From: an uncultured Bacteroidales bacterium
GTDB taxonomy: Bacteria > Bacteroidota > Bacteroidia > Bacteroidales > Bacteroidaceae
Length of the DNA stretch: 5,130 bases
Direction: 5' to 3'
Assembly: GCA_902803195.1 (NCBI GenBank)
Contig: CADCOX010000422.1
Span: 1 to 5,130, forward strand
The notes beneath the pieces were generated by a model. It worked only from the letters and a program-made list of their open reading frames with translations. It had not been told where the DNA came from and did not search any database. The translations under genes and the position numbers were made by a program. Of the stretch, positions 4,458-5,130 are shown in pieces (within the stretch, counting starts at the first letter, position 1; each line of letters begins with the position of its first letter).

Positions 4458-5130
4458 ATGAGAGCAAGAGGAATCATGATGGCCGCAGTGCTGCTTAGCC
4501 TGGGCTCGATGGTGATGGGCAAGACGCATAAAGCCGTGTTTGTGATCATCGACGGCATACCGGCTGAATGTGTGGAGCGGCTGCAGCCGCCCACGCTGAT
4601 GAATATTGCCCATCAAGGACGCTACCACCGCGGCTACTGCGGCGGCGAAGTAGGCTCTTACTCTGAGACTCCCACCATCTCGGCTATAGGCTATACGAAT
4701 ATCCTCACGGGCACATGGGTGAATAAGCATAACGTCAGAGGCAACGACAACATCAAAGCCAACTACCACTATCCTACCCTCTTCCGCATAGCCAAGGACC
4801 AGCAGCGACCCGTCACCACGGCTATCTTCTCGTCTTGGACTGACAACCGTACGATCCTGTTGGGCGAAGGACTGGAGGAGACGCGCCACCTGAAGGTGGA
4901 CTACATCTTCGATGGCTACGAGCATGACACTCAACGCTTCCCGCACCGCGACGGCGACCTCCACATCCGCGACATCGACGGGCAAGTCTGTCAGGATGCA
5001 GCGCAGTGCATCAGCCAACAGGCGCCCGACCTCAGTTGGATTTACCTCTGGTACACCGACGACGCCTACCACAACCATGGCTCCGGTGCTTTCACCGACG
5101 AGGCTGTGATGAACGTAGACCGCCAGCTGC
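4458..5130 (+). CDS. Exported type I phosphodiesterase/phosphatase family protein, 5' part
   Basis: The first 224 codons of a gene that runs off the window. Residues 1-21 form a signal peptide (MRARG, then MMAAVLLSLGSMVMG, cleavage near G21), which supports this ATG. No Shine-Dalgarno is present. The protein fits the alkaline-phosphatase superfamily, nucleotide pyrophosphatase/phosphodiesterase type. VFVIIDGIP (27-35) carries the first metal-ligand Asp32. The segment SETPTISAIGYTNILTGTWV (69-88), followed by NKHNV, matches the nucleophile loop, with Ser75 (or Thr73) in place of the usual Thr of KTFPN and LTG corresponding to VTG. YLWYTDDAYHNHG (196-208) matches the D-x-x-x-H metal motif through Asp201 and His205. 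The second Asp-His pair and final His would lie beyond the window. It probably hydrolyses phosphodiester or phosphomonoester bonds in the periplasm or at the surface; the substrate is unknown. A 151-bp gap separates it from gene 2. Confidence 0.85.
   Translation, partial: MRARGIMMAAVLLSLGSMVMGKTHKAVFVIIDGIPAECVERLQPPTLMNIAHQGRYHRGYCGGEVGSYSETPTISAIGYTNILTGTWVNKHNVRGNDNIKANYHYPTLFRIAKDQQRPVTTAIFSSWTDNRTILLGEGLEETRHLKVDYIFDGYEHDTQRFPHRDGDLHIRDIDGQVCQDAAQCISQQAPDLSWIYLWYTDDAYHNHGSGAFTDEAVMNVDRQL

Noticed and set aside
4440..5078. 212-codon minus-strand ORF opposite gene 3
   Set aside because: Antisense to the recognisable phosphodiesterase with signal peptide and metal motifs; its own product is Val/Ala-rich without domains.
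1..5130. tRNA, rRNA, insertion sequence or phage genes
   Set aside because: No cloverleaf, rRNA signature, transposase or integrase coding sequence was seen on either strand.

Overview
The window looks like chromosomal DNA of a Bacteroidales bacterium, most likely Prevotella or a close relative. Four things support this. The large ORF is a BspA-type leucine-rich-repeat (LRR) surface protein whose C-terminus resembles the type IX secretion (T9SS) type A sorting tail. A short secreted protein ends in the DVNxDxKVTIADVTxLVNIILG dockerin-like pair common in that group. The starts lack Shine-Dalgarno sequences. A perfect Bacteroidetes -7 promoter element (TAnnTTTG) lies upstream of the first gene. 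The genus is an inference from these features, not a database match.

Layout. Positions 1-586 hold no convincing intact gene but are densely repetitive: a 23-bp-period direct repeat, a 14-bp perfect palindrome, an array of nine exact GATTGACG motifs spaced alternately 10 and 12 bp plus one inverted copy, and three CGTCCGCTCGGC boxes each followed by a small hairpin. A possible 3' gene remnant (381-446) and the -7 promoter element (468-476) follow, and then a leader of about 100 nt. Gene 1 (587-3415) encodes a 942-residue BspA-like LRR protein. Gene 2 (3440-4306) starts 24 bp later and encodes a 288-residue secreted protein with two InlB-B-repeat-like domains and a C-terminal dockerin-like pair; the two genes are probably co-transcribed. 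The gap 4307-4457 carries a long inverted repeat built from GCGGAGGAAAT units. Gene 3 (4458 to beyond the window end) encodes an exported alkaline-phosphatase-superfamily phosphodiesterase, visible for 224 residues.

Function. Genes 1 and 2 look like a two-gene unit of exported cell-surface or secreted proteins, probably for adhesion or ligand binding. Gene 3 is a separate periplasmic or surface hydrolase, probably with its own promoter. No complete new system is evident. The most unusual parts are the upstream repeat arrays, the mosaic composition of gene 1, and the repeat-like hairpin inside the signal-peptide codons of gene 2.
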